Assembly (NCBI GenBank): GCA_949358305.1
Contig: OX442314.1
Location: forward strand, 21,011,060 to 21,075,059
DNA length: 64,000 nucleotides
Origin: Strigamia acuminata
Lineage: Eukaryota > Arthropoda > Chilopoda > Geophilomorpha > Linotaeniidae
Direction: 5' to 3'
Position 1 is the first letter of the stretch, and each line of letters opens with the position of its first letter. Positions 49,601 to 61,706 of the stretch are shown one piece after another. The position numbers were made by a program, and so were the translations under genes. The notes below the pieces were generated by a model. The model was not told the DNA's origin. It made no database searches and saw only the letters and a list, made by a program, of their open reading frames with translations.

Positions 49601-52600
49601 AACACTCAAACCAATCAACAAATTCAATTAGGTTCAAGCTATGGAATTTTGCTTTTTTATTTTTATTGATGCACCAGGGGGAGTTTATTACATTTTTCTT
49701 ATTAAAGTTTTTGAATAAACACAATTTTCCATTTATTTTTTATATTATTATTATTTTTTTTTTTTAGGTATAAACTAGAAATTTTTCAATATTTACTTAA
49801 TTGCTTGTCGGTATTTTTTGTTTTTGATTTTGAACATTTCTCATTGGTGTTCGTTTTATGTGTTGGAGGGTATTTGATCGAGCTGCAAAACATTTATCGC
49901 TAAAGTGACATATAATTAGGGTAAAATGTAAAACTGGGATTTAAGTGTGAAACTGAATTTGCAAGTAATTGATTTCGCCTCTTTTGAAAAAAATAACAAC
50001 GGGCTCATATAAAGTTTCAATTTATGCCATTTTTGGAGATTATTAAAAACAGATTGGATACTAAAAACATCCATAAACAATGGGGGGGAAATATAAAAAC
50101 AAAAAACATAAAACATAATTGGTTTGGTTGTTGAAGCTGTGGGTTGATTTTTGACTTACAACCAAATCCAGATAAAAATGTTCACAGATTAATGCCTAGT
50201 TTACACTTAAACGATTTTTTCGAAAAGTTAACGACTCGTCTAATTTCTACAAGTTTGTTCCAGACCGTACACACGTTTTTGACAAGGAGTGACTAATGCA
50301 CCTCTCCAAAAATGGTCGATTGTTTGGATCTCGCAGTTAACCATGGCCCCTGCACTTGTCACACGACTGGACAAGTCGCTATTTTGTTTCGAGTTGAGGA
50401 AAACTAGAACACGAGCGTTTCTAAAAGTTGGGTGGTTATGTAGAAAAGTGGTTAAGTGAGAACAAGTCATAAAAGACGTACCGCGGGTAGCTATAACACG
50501 CTGAACATGGGATTTTTAGAATGCACCTGGTGTTTTATTAAATGAAATTGTCCATGTGAAAAAAAAAATTAAATTTGCGCATTAAAAGCGTATGGGGGTT
50601 TTCTTTTCTTATTACATTTGGCAGTTTTTTCGGAACATTTTATTTCCCTTTTTAAATACCCGAATTAACGATGAATAAAGAAATGAACACCTGTAAAAAA
50701 GCAACAAAAATTTATTTATTACACAAAAACGTGAGTAGCAAGTTGGTTTCACATGAGAATATGCCGAATCTTTGAACCATTAAACATTGGGGTTAGGGTG
50801 CATGGAAATTGAGCCTTAAAAGAATGAATTTGTGTTTCCTACTCACTGCTCCCATATCCTCATTGCATAAAAGCACAGCCATTGCCACAATCTGTGGTCT
50901 CCTAAATTCTCTTCTACTCCCTTCTATCACTCCACCCTTCCCTATATCCATTTTTCTGCTCAGCAGGTGGCAGGGTGACTTTGTCATAAATTTGCAGCTA
51001 CACGCAATAAATTCTAAATGATATTGCTTTTTTCACATTTTACAAAAATCTGTTTTTATATATATTAAAAAAAAAGAAAGAAAAGAAAAAAGAAGTGTGG
51101 TTTAAAAAAAGTGCGCGTGCTTTCATGAATGTATAACTAAAATGTGCGCAGGGTATGTTTTAATTTGTGAAGTGAGTATATGAGGTGCTAATTTGATCAA
51201 GTTGATGAATAAATTGGTGGGTTCTCGTTGAAACACTCCCTTGGGTCATTTTTCCACGAATGGAACGATACACTGTGGAATCCAAACTATTAAGATCTTC
51301 TCTTTTACATAGTTGTAAGTGATGATGATTATTAAATGAATGATGGAAATATGAATTAAATTTTTCTTTTTCTTTAGTATTTTTATTTTTCTCGAGCAAG
51401 CGTTAATTGTTTTCCTTTATTTGTGTTTGTGAAAAGTTTTAAAGCAGGCAATTAAAATTGAATCAATAGCATTACCTCAGACTGTAGTTTTAAATTTATT
51501 AACGGGGGAATTAAATTGAGTTAAAATTCAAATACATTTGACAATCACAAGCTTTCTGCGAGGTTTTATTCTGCACATTTTCGCTATAAGTCAAAGATGA
51601 TGGTAATTGCTTTTAAATGCAATAAATATTAATGTTTAGCTTGGGAACTGCATAAATAAGTAAATTTTAATATTGTAAACTTTTTTCTGGGGTCTTATTT
51701 CAATTTTAAATATTCATTTTATACGTATCAGATTTCAAAATAATTGAATGTTTTGTACACATAATTGTGCTAACTTATGCGACTAGATTAAATTCCATAT
51801 ATATTCGCTTCGTTTATTGAATTTTTTTCACGTTGGTATTTTGACATTAAGGACTTACCATAAGCTCTTTTTTTTTTTCTTTTTTTTTTTTTATAAAACT
51901 GAAAACTAAAACCTAAAATCACGTGATGGCGTGATGCCAAGTTTAACATCAAATCATTAAATTTGGTTGAACTCGAGCAATTTGGATTATTATGGCTTTC
52001 AATATTGAGTTTTGGTAAAGCCGTATAGCCACGTGTGTACTCTAGATCCGCCCCAGACGGTACACATTGCAAAGTTTATTCGAATGAAAAATATATGTAT
52101 ATAATATCCGAGTTTATATATATTTAGATTAATATGATGGATGAAATGATATTTACTTTCGAAAAGCAAACATTTAAAAGAAAAATTTGTAGCTTAATTT
52201 TTTTTTTCCATATTGATTGATCCAGACTCTTGCTGTTTATTTTTCTTTGTGGTTGTTGTTGAACTTTGTCGAAAGCGGGACTTAAATTGACTAAAGTGAC
52301 ATCGGTAGTGTGATAAATGACCACACGTCCTTCGGTGTTGACCATACAGCGGTTGTCTTCATTTGATTAATGGATAACTTGTTTATTTATTTATTTATTT
52401 ACTTTTTCCATTTTTATTTTTACATTTATTCGCTTCACTTTTCTCCAGGTTGAGGCAATTTCGTGCAGAATAGATTAATGGCCTTCGAAAATAATTAAAC
52501 ATGAGACGATTAGAAATAAAATATTGATTAGCAGTGCACATACTCTTCTTCCACCTGTCACAAGCGTATAATTAAGCAGACATCTGCAATGAGCAACAAA

Positions 52601-53370
52601 TGTGGAATCTATTTAAAAGCAATGCTCAATTGGGATATGCTTGTCGTATATACTTATTCTAAAGACTGATCTTTGTTTTTAGTTTTTGGTTTTTATTTTC
52701 CAGTCAGTGAGTTGAGAAAGAGAGATGGTTGATGTTTGTCTTGTGCCTCCTATCTCGCTTAGTGCAAGTGAAGCTGATGATTGGATGTTGGTGTGTATGA
52801 AACAATAATTCATTTAAAGTGCTGCGAACTTTAATTGCTGCCTGACCCGATGCCTAATGGTGAGGTGAACCGTGTAATAACATGTGATAAATGCATGAAC
52901 ATAGAACGGGTTAATTTACTCAATTCACTGAGTAGCACAATGCATGATGGGAATTGGGCTCAAAGGCCTGTTCTGATGCTCCCTGTTTATTGTCAATGCC
53001 ATTCGAGAGTAATTATAGCTTAGTATTGAAACCGAACTGCACTCTTATTTATAAATGATTGCTATTTTTTCAATCTATGGTTAATTAGGATGAGTTAATT
53101 TGCGCTGAGTTTGATTGATGATTTTTATGATGGTGTTAAATGAGAATTATTATTAAATTTGGCATGTGTTTATGCAGTTTTGATAGATTGGTTTCTGGAT
53201 TACTCTTTCACCTCAAAATAATAAGCTTTAAGCACGGTCTAAGTGCACTACTATTAACACCTGTGTTCAGCGACGAGAATTCGAATTTTTTTCTACACAA
53301 TATCGTGTGTTTTCAATCATTAATAGATTTATAATAACTTGACAATTTCACAATCCACATCAACCCAAGC
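46673..53370. other. 6.7 kb of non-coding sequence, no gene recognised
   Basis: Uniformly AT-rich with many A- or T-runs (for example 51870-51892) and a (TTTA)n run at 52381-52400. A slightly GC-richer patch at 50230-50480 has an isolated 76-codon minus-strand ORF without domains. No RNA genes or families recognised. Confidence 0.45.
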
Positions 53371-53530
53371 ATACCCATACGGTTCAAGAATAAATATTGC
53401 AATGTATTTTGACATGCACTGAATTTGTCAAATATGAAAGCATTATAAATAATATACTTAATTCTACGAAACACTATACATTTTGGAAAGCAATATATTG
53501 TAAAATTTATTTTTGAACCGTATGGGTATG
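53371..53530. repeat. Imperfect palindrome with about 40-bp arms
   Basis: ATACCCATACGGTTCAAGAA and TAAATATTGCAATGTATTTTG (53371-53411) pair with CAATATATTGTAAAATTTAT and TTTTGAACCGTATGGGTATG (53491-53530). The loop is about 80 bases. This is a fold-back or solo MITE of unknown type. GTATGGGTATGGTATGGGTA follows as a short tandem at the right edge. Confidence 0.6.
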
Positions 53531-56500
53531 GTATGGGTACAACTATGCGCAATGGCATAGTCGAGTCACCAGGGACTCATCTCAAAAAGTGCCCAGGACT
53601 CCAAAAGTTCTTAACGACTTATGTGTAAGATTATATTTTTTCTGCACAAAATTGCATTTTCCAAGTACGCTACTAAAATCGTGAGTGAAATAGTTTTTAA
53701 GCGCGAAAACGGACTACACGGGATAAGTGCGCCGTTGTAAATAAAATAACGTGTGTAGTTTGTTGCGTTCTCGTGGTCAAATCACTGCCCAATGGATCAG
53801 GTCTGTCTGTAGGATTGTGGGATTGTGACGGACAGCGGAAGGGATTATAGGATTTTAGAGGATTGAGATGGACGGACAGGATAGCAGGTCTTCAGAGACT
53901 TCCTTTAAAAAATTTACTTAATTTATATATATATTTTTTAAAAAAATTTATTTTGTTCCAAAATTAATTTTTTTTAGGAGGAAAAATAGTCCATAATTTT
54001 CCCAATTCTTAGCAAGTAATATTTTGTTACAAACTTGACCTCAACAGCCAGCAACATCCAACAAGGTTCTTATTCTGCTTCAAAGGGTTTTGATTAAGTA
54101 TTATGGAAGCTTAGAAGCTTAAGAACATCTTGAAGCAGTGGTTTTATATCTTGGAACAAGGGTCCCCTCGCTATATCCAAAAAATGGGGAGAAAAAATAC
54201 AAAATGTCTCGAGATAGAGTATAAAGTGAAATTTGTGTCCAGAATAATAAGAAGCTTTCCATCCACTTTGGGGAGAGAAAAGAAGCACTTAGGAAATAGC
54301 TCATTTGTTCTGAAAATGAGTGGGAGGTAACTTATGGACATAAATATCATTTTTTTGTACTAGGAGTTTCTTAGTGTTAAGTTTTGTTTGGTTTGTTGGA
54401 CCATGTAAAAATAGTTTTGCAGGCCCTCGTCTGCTACTGGCAGGCCTTGGTTATTTTCCTAGCCTTCAACACGATGGCAACAGCTGTGCCAATAACACCC
54501 TCTTACACATGACCGACTTCTTTTCTCTTGGCACCTCTCAAAATACGGTAATAAAAAAAAATAAAAAAAAAAATTGAAACTTGTGTGCTTTGAAGAACAG
54601 TAGTAATTCAAAAGGGAATAGGTGTTTACCAATCAAATGTGTTCCAGGGGACTGATGGGTGTGTGGAATTGGGCCAGAGTTGTCAAGGTGCGTGTTATGT
54701 GCATTGTAAAGGTGATGGTATTGGATCAAAGTGTTAAAAGGTTAGGGGATAAGTTGAATTTGTTATTAGCGGAAATAAATAAATGTGTGGAAATAAATGT
54801 TTATTTAAATGCAATGCAGCAAATAAGTAATTAAACGAAATATTCGTTTTGAGTTTTTTTTTTTATTTTATTTTTAAAAAATTGCATTTAGAATGCTTAT
54901 TTTGCGAGAGGAAAATTTGATGTTTAAAAAAACATAATTTTTCTTGCTGCTTTTGCAACCTACTAATAAAAATGTAAAGTAAGTAAAAGGCCCTCAACTG
55001 GCTAATTCATTACCACATATTTCCATTTCTCAGTATGCAATAAAACTAATAAAACACATTTTTTTATAGGATTTTTCTCTCTACAGAATAAATTGCCAAC
55101 TTTTATTATGTTATTTTTAGTCTTGTTTCTTTAAGAGTTGCAAAACTGCTTAAAACAAGATTTATTTTATTAAAAAAAATGGGAAACAGAATGCACTAGA
55201 AAGAAATCCCAGACAGTTTTTTAATTAGTGAAAACTTTGCCTACGCTGCAAGTTTGATTAGAAGCAGCTGCTTAGTAGTATATGTTATAGAAGTTTCTCT
55301 AGATTCATTAAAAGCTATGCATTTTAAATGTTCTTTAATTAGAGAGGATTTTTATCCTCTCATTTTTCCCCTGTTAAACGCATTTTAATAATTTTCTCCT
55401 AATGGAATTTATTTGTTTACTCAGCATTGAAGTCCAGTTGAGAGTAAACGCTTTATACGGCGTTCAATAAAACAGAAGAATTGAATTAAACGAGTGCGAA
55501 CGCACTTTAATCATTTCTGATAAAAAAGGAAATAACTCTTGTCGTGAGATTTAAGATCTCGTGTAACAGAAATGCACATCCGTTGCCATAACAGAAGAGT
55601 TTCGACGTTTGAACAATCCTTTCAATACAGGAGATTAAATAAGATTTCGATTTTGGCACTTTATTTACATTTTGTGTGGTTTTAGTGACCTTGGAATAAT
55701 ATAGTGGAAATTCTGACAAACCTAGGTCTTTTTTTTGGCAGGGGCTAGCTTATTTTTTCTTCTGCCCGTATTAAATTGCAAATGGCTTTGCTTTTGGAAA
55801 GCCTGGTCTAGTCGTCATATCAAATTTAAGTCATTTGAGGAGAAATTGCGCCTGCCAGTTTATAGCAGTGTCAGTTTAACTTTTTACGAGGAGTTTTGGT
55901 GGCAATTGTGTTGAAATAAAATGTGAAATTTCTATCATATATTTTACTCGTTGTAACTTCTTAAAAAAAATTGTTAATCTATAACTGCGTACTTTTGATT
56001 GAGCACTTCGGGGTGATTTTTTAGCATCGGTCAATAAAATTAAAAATGCAACAATATGTGTTGTATAATTGCTTAGAATAGAATGAATGCTTCGAATTAA
56101 TTAATTCAAAAGAATTTATTGCAGGTAAACAATATGTGAGTTATGCATGTGAAATAGGCATTATTTTTGCACTGCCTAACAAAAATGGAAAATGTTGGCA
56201 TAAATTAATTATTAGCTTAAATTACCTTTTAAATCATGAACAGAAAGCAATCGCTTATTCTATTAGCTGAAAAATAGAAGTAAAACTTTTTTGTTTTTTT
56301 TTAATTATCAAATGTTCTGGGTTTGTGTTGTTTTCTGTTTGAAAATATCTTTAGGCCTGTAATCATGGTAACCAACAAAATATAACGTCACTGTAATGGC
56401 TCCTCAATTCGAAAATAGATCATTAACATCAAATAACAAATATAGCACATGGTATTAACTTTACAAATTGTCCTGTATTGTTTAGTTTAAATAATTTTAT

Positions 56501-56654
56501 AAATTTCTTTCGTGTTTTATGAAATAATTTTCTTTTGATGGTTTATTTATTCAAAACGAAAATAAAATTAGTGAATAATGTTTTCTTTTCCTTCTGTTTT
56601 GTTACAAAAATGTATAAAATTGAGAGATTTATTTGAATATTGTACTAATATTAG
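53531..56654. other. Intronic sequence upstream of the TMTC3-like exon
   Basis: AT-rich. A GGATT/GGACGGA-rich purine stretch lies at about 53810-53885. At 54421-54540 a GC-richer stretch follows a TTTTGCAG, but neither open frame resembles a known protein. Nothing else was recognised. Confidence 0.5.
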
Positions 56655-56686
56655 ACGTTTTTTTTTTAAATTTTTATTTATTTTAG
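56655..56686 (+). promoter_or_regulatory. Splice acceptor (T-rich tract plus AG) before the TMTC3-like start exon
   Basis: A T-rich stretch runs from about 56657 to 56684 and ends in TTTTAG at 56681-56686, immediately before ACAATG. The tract and AG define the 5' edge of the exon. Because the start codon lies three bases downstream, the preceding exon or exons should be entirely 5'UTR unless an upstream in-frame ATG is spliced in. Confidence 0.8.
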
Positions 56687-56875
56687 ACAATGAAGAAAGA
56701 ACACATGTATGCAGGAGTGGTTTTCTTCACCTGCGTCGCTTGTTATCTGAATTCACTGCGATGTGGATTTGTGTTCGATGATATGTCAGCCGTGAAAGAG
56801 AACAAAGACCTCCGCCCCCACACGCCCATCATGAACCTCTTTTTCAATGACTTCTGGGGCACTGCGATGCACAAG
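56687..56875 (+). CDS. TMTC3: First coding exon of a TMTC3-like protein O-mannosyltransferase (partial gene)
   Basis: TMTC proteins are ER multi-pass glycosyltransferases with C-terminal TPR repeats that O-mannosylate cadherins. TMTC3 is one of four animal paralogues. The exon opens ACA-ATG (start 56690, A at -3) after a T-rich tract and AG at 56685-56686. An in-frame TAG overlaps that acceptor, so this is the first possible ATG. It encodes 62 residues and ends in AAG|GTAAGG, a phase-0 junction. Residues about 7-23 form a hydrophobic signal-anchor helix. They are followed by GFVFDD (about 26-31), the acidic start of the first luminal loop that in GT-C enzymes carries a catalytic aspartate, then ENKDL and the conserved NDFWGT. 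The YLNS, CGFVFDD and NKDL pattern fits TMTC3 better than TMTC1, 2 or 4, judged from memory of the family. The full protein is roughly 900 residues, so only about 7 percent is here. The next expected block (SHKSYRPL) was not seen before the window ends. Confidence 0.88.
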
Positions 56876-56881
56876 GTAAGG
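56876..56881 (+). promoter_or_regulatory. Splice donor GTAAGG of the TMTC3-like exon
   Basis: AAG|GTAAGG follows codon 62 exactly, giving a phase-0 intron. Reading through the donor adds only three residues before a stop, which supports splicing here. The intron extends beyond the end of the window (at least 7.1 kb). Confidence 0.85.
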
Positions 56882-59194
56882 GAATAAAGACATGGTTTTT
56901 TTTTTTTTTTTTTACTTAACCTCGCTCACATCTAAATGAAATAAATCCCCCTTTAAAGGCTTGGTAATGGATAAACATTAAGGTCTCAGTCCATTACTCT
57001 AATTGTAATAATGATGTAAGAGAAATTAGATGATGCACTAGTTTGTTTCAGTACAATCCAAATGGATTAACTCTGAGAGAAAGTACAATCACATTTACAA
57101 AAATGCTAGTTTCATGCATGCTGAAGTCAATTTGGCTCAGCAACTTCAGTTTGAAATTAAATTTTAAGAACACTCAGTGTTTTTGCAGCCGAAAATTCAG
57201 AAACTTGGCTGTATAAGTAATCAGAAACTTTGAGACTTTTAACGCGATTTGAACTTAAAGTTTAACTTTAACAGACAATAATAGAGCACCATTATGTTTT
57301 TTCTGTGACATTTGACATTGGAAATATATGTTTACATTAAGATTCATTATTGTTCTTTATTGGGATGAAAGTGAAGTAAAGTAGGGAACAATAACAATCC
57401 TGAAGTAGCAGCAGACGTCTACTGCCAACCAATAACATTTAATTAGGAAGTAATATGACCTTCTCAAGCATGAATCCGAGCTAATGTTGTTTACATTTGC
57501 ATATGAGACTATTGTCTTATTTATGTTTTGTAGCTGTCTGGCAAAATTGATCATTAGAAACCAACTTGCATGCATAGGGGAAGTTCCATGACTGATTGAC
57601 TGCCAAAATATCGCCTTGGGTTGTTTGTTTGGATGACAAAGCTGATGTAATGGCAATAATTCAACGTAATATATTATCTATAAACACAAGAGGCAATAAA
57701 AGAGTGCAATGAGTATATCTAAGTGTTGCTGTCACTCTGTTGGAGTTGTCATAAAATAAAAAAAATAATATGGGTTAAAATGAGTGAGCGTACGTCATTA
57801 CTTAATACAAAATTGGCTCGTAGTTTAATAAAAAGAGTAATTGCTGCTCCATTTTACGACAAATTGATTTTACAAGAGCGCTTCAACAGATAAATTTTGA
57901 TATAATACACGGACAAACAAGGCGTGTGTACTAGCAATATGTTGATGAGAGTGGCAATAAAGTTGGCAATCTTGGAAGTTTCTCTTCTATTAATTTAAAC
58001 AATTAAACGACTAATAAGTCTTTTATGTCATTTTCTACAAGCATTTTTATGGAGAGATAAGAGTTTACCGTTGAATCGTATCTAAAAAATGTCTCGTTTC
58101 ATCTTTTTAATGAATAAATGACAGTTTATCGAAATGACCTTAAGAAAACGACAAACAACCTAATCTTGAGTTAGTTAATTGATTATTTTTCTCGACGTTT
58201 TACTCAAAAGATGTAGCGCTGCACTCGATTTCTTGGCATGGTTTGGCTTCACTGTGTGCTGTCAATCATGTTGTTCATCTAATAGAACGTGTGCAGCGAA
58301 GCGTAAGGGATGAAATCACAGTTCTAATGAAAAATATTTGAGATCAGATGTAGATTTGTAGTTTTATATTTTTTTCCTACAAGTACATACTTTTCAAATG
58401 GTTAGGCATAATAAATAGTCTTTTTTTCTTTCTTTCTTTTTTTTTAGCTTACGTTTTTATTTTATTTTTACTCATCATCTCGAAATAGTGCTCATCTATT
58501 TATGTAAAAAAAAGGTAGAATCGACCGAGGGAAGAGAAACATTATACGTGGAAACGAAAATGACTTAGCCATCGAGTGCAACGATGAGGCATCTCGTTAA
58601 AATGATTTTTAATTGCTTGGAGACTCGCTTTTGCCTCTGCACAGCCATGTGATTTAATAAACTCATTTTCTGCTTTATTACTGGCGTGATGGCCGTACAG
58701 CAGCGCTCTGACGAATCAGATTTTGGTGAGGCTAAACTGCCAACGGTGAGGTCCAGAGTGCGGTCAACTTGTATACTTGGACTGTGGCCACATGATGGAG
58801 GAAAAGACCACCACTTCCATCTCTCCCCCAATCTTCTATTGATCTGTAGTGGGGTCTATCGACCTGGCTCATTAAAGGGGACCTAGTGACCAGTAGAAAA
58901 CAGATCAAATTGCACTCTTTCAACCCTTTCATTGTTGATGGAGATGATGGAGTTTGTAAATTACATGTGTGTTATGTTGTTAAGAGGATAAAGGTAGCGA
59001 GGTTGGCGTCGGATCAAATTAATGTGCTTTTTGGTTGAAATAATGAATAGCAATTATGATTAAAGGAAAATGCTTGAAAGCAGAATAAAGGTTTTAAAGG
59101 AAGGTTTTTTTCTTTTTTAATGCGCATTTAGAGTAAACAGCATTTTCCAGCATGATATTTAAACTACGGGTTGTCTGGATATCTATCTTTACAT
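56882..59194. other. Start of the intron after the TMTC3-like exon
   Basis: A roughly 17-base poly-T run follows the donor at about 56896. A GC-richer patch at 58690-58880 has ORFs on both strands but no domain. I did not find the next TMTC exon. Confidence 0.5.
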
Positions 59195-59282
59195 GTAGTG
59201 GGCATGTGCACAACATTTAAACAACAAAACATGTTTAAATAAGTGTTAGACGCGTTTTTGAATGCGTCTAGTATGAACCTAA
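59195..59282 (+). repeat. Dispersed family A, copy 7 (3' end preserved)
   Basis: GTAGTGGGCATGTGCACAAC, ATTTAAACAACAAAACATG, TTTAAATAAGTG, then the terminal hairpin AGACGCGTTTTTGAATGCGTCT and TAGTATGAACCTAAG. Together with copy 4 it lets the full element be pieced out at roughly 200-250 bp. Confidence 0.62.
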
Positions 59283-60791
59283 GTTGCACTGATGTGGCTC
59301 AGTGCTGCTTCTATTCCAAGTCTGAATATTTACTCCAGTGTTTGGGTCAATAAATCTCTTGACGTCTTCTGCTCGAATAATAACATTAACTTGTTTTTGA
59401 AATCACATAATGTTTGGTCTCCAGTGGAATGCTTTGACATTGCCAGTGCAAGGCAGCACGTTTTTAATTCGAGTCAAAAGCGGTTAGAAAGTGAGGATAG
59501 AAATGAGACTTTAAAAATAGGATTTAAATTTTCTTAATACTCGAACGGATTTATTTTAGCTTAATTTTTGTATGGCTTTAAGGCTTTTGTTCAACTTTTT
59601 CGCCTTAATGCGTATTAGGGTTTATTGCATGTAATAATATTGAAACTCGTAGTGAATGTCCCAATTGGGTTTGAAAAATTGAGTTATATGAACTTAGATC
59701 TTCTTACATTTAATTCCTTCAGTAACCCCAGGCAACTGTAAAATCCAATTTGATAATAATAGACTAGGATTTGTAGCCATATTGAATGTGAGAAACATAA
59801 ACTCTGAGTTGGTAGGATGCATTTTGACAGCAGGAAAATTCGTTTGCAGCTCTAACTTTATCCTTATTGATTGAGACAAGTGTATTCCATACAGTTGGCA
59901 CTTTTGTTGATTTAAGAAAACAAGCTACTTCAAATTTAAGGCCATTTAATTTACAGCACCAAACTCGGGTTCAATAACTCCAGAAATGGAAGCTGTAGAC
60001 AAACGAAATGACATAAAAAAAAAATCCATGATACAATAGTTTGCTTTTACTATGTTGGATGGGAATGGTGAAAGTTTTGTTGGGGGAAAAAGTAAAAGGG
60101 GGGAAAAGGCTGGGGCGCTTGTAAAGTGCACGAGAAATTGGAAATAATTTTAGAGCAAGAACCATAAAAAGAAAAGTGTCGATGATTGCAAACAAACTGG
60201 TGAAAGTAGAGGAAATGTGAGAAGGGTTTTAAAACTGACATTCTCTCTTGTTGGCTTGGAATTGAAGGCATTTTCAAGTGTTATCCCAGATGTTCCTCTG
60301 AGCCATAGTCAAGAAAGGAAGCCAACAACACAAAATGGGGATAAAGGAGCCTAGAAAAGCTGAATTATCTCACCTCACATGTTATTGAGTGTTTTTTTTC
60401 TTCTCTTCTCTTTCTCCCTTTTTTTCTGGGGGAGATATGCTGCTGTGTATTTCTTTTCTTAAAGGGGAGATCCTATTTATGATGATATGTTTATGAATGA
60501 AAATTCTAATACATCAGGAATTTGCGAATATCAAGTTGTTGAAAGGGGATTTGAGAAAAAGGGATAGCTGCAAAGAGGAAGGAAATGGGACAAAAATTGA
60601 AGTTTAGTGTTGGAGTATTTATGTGATGTTGCAAAATGGATACAATGTGAGGCTTTGTGAAGATCCCACTAAAAATGCATTATTCCTTGTTGATGTAGTT
60701 GATGGGTTTGCTTGAAATATAAAACTTGGTTTGCAGAAGAATGCGTTGAGATATGGATTGTAAAATGAAGAAAATTATGGTAAGGGGCTTT

Positions 60792-60822
<31 letters not shown>

Positions 60823-61526
60823 TTACATTGGCTGTCAGCTGTTTTGTTAAGATTTCTAAGGAACTATTGTCTGATGTTTATTAAAAAAGAATTGGAAAAA
60901 AAGGGTGGGGAGAGAGAGAGAGAGAGTAAAATAAAAAGACGACACAATATATAATTTTTATGTAGAAATTTTTTTTGTTTTAAAAATAAGGCTTTTGAAA
61001 TGTTTTGTAATAGTGGAGAATGAATTACTTTAAAACAGATGGGAGCAGTTGAAACTATCCAGTTGCATCTCTCTGGTGGCTACTATCACAAAGTCTAAAG
61101 AAAAGGATGTAGGAATGCAATTTGACTTTTTTGAAATTGTGCCTCTTATTTTACACAAAGTAAAGAAGAAGTGCATAGAAGAAGTTATAGAAGTAATTAT
61201 TATCTCGGCTAAGGGGGAAAATATTGAAGAATACCATAAAAGCACGAGTACCGACACAAAAATATCTGATGTCAACTTCTGCTAGGAAAACAGGAGACTT
61301 GTATATCTTCTTGTTGATAACTGGTTTGCTTGGTCAACAACATGCTTTGGCGCTCAGCGCAACTGTCAATCTGATGGTACATCACGTGGGGATTGATGTG
61401 TTATCATTGTTTCTAAAAAGCTTTCCAAAAAGAAACATTAAAATTTAATTTACTGTTAGCCTAAGTCGTTGGTTGTTTATTTGTGTGTATGGAATTACCA
61501 CAGCAACGTTATCGCACACTTTGGGC
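59283..61526. other. Intronic sequence with simple repeats
   Basis: Contains an uninterrupted 24-base poly-T at 60801-60824 and a (GA)n run at 60910-60926. ORFs here (for example 61030-61285 on both strands) have no domain. Confidence 0.55.
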
Positions 61527-61706
61527 TCACGTATTGTTATAACGAATTGCAAGGAACCCGAAAAATCGGTAGTTTTAACGAAAGTTCGTTATATCAAAAT
61601 TTTTTAACATGGTGTTATGTGGCCCACCAACCAACAAGCCATTTTTAACTATTCATTATAACGATAAATTTGTTATATCGCGGTTCGTTATAACGAGGGA
61701 AGTCTG
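61527..61706. mobile_element. pogo/Tigger-like MITE, copy 3 (older)
   Basis: Same layout as the copies at 4107 and 9358: GTTATAACGAATTGCAAGGA, AACATGGTG, GGCCCACCAACCAACAAGCC, CATTATAACGATAA, TTCGTTATAACGAGGGAAGT, CTG|TA. The left terminus is degraded and several substitutions are present, so this copy is older or from a different subfamily. Confidence 0.75.

Noticed and set aside
54421-54540. Possible exon after TTTTGCAG
   Set aside because: Neither open frame resembles a known protein and there is no clear donor at the end of the stretch.
56578-56781. 67-codon ORF overlapping the TMTC3-like exon
   Set aside because: It runs through the pyrimidine tract and acceptor in a different frame. 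It is a shadow of the real exon.
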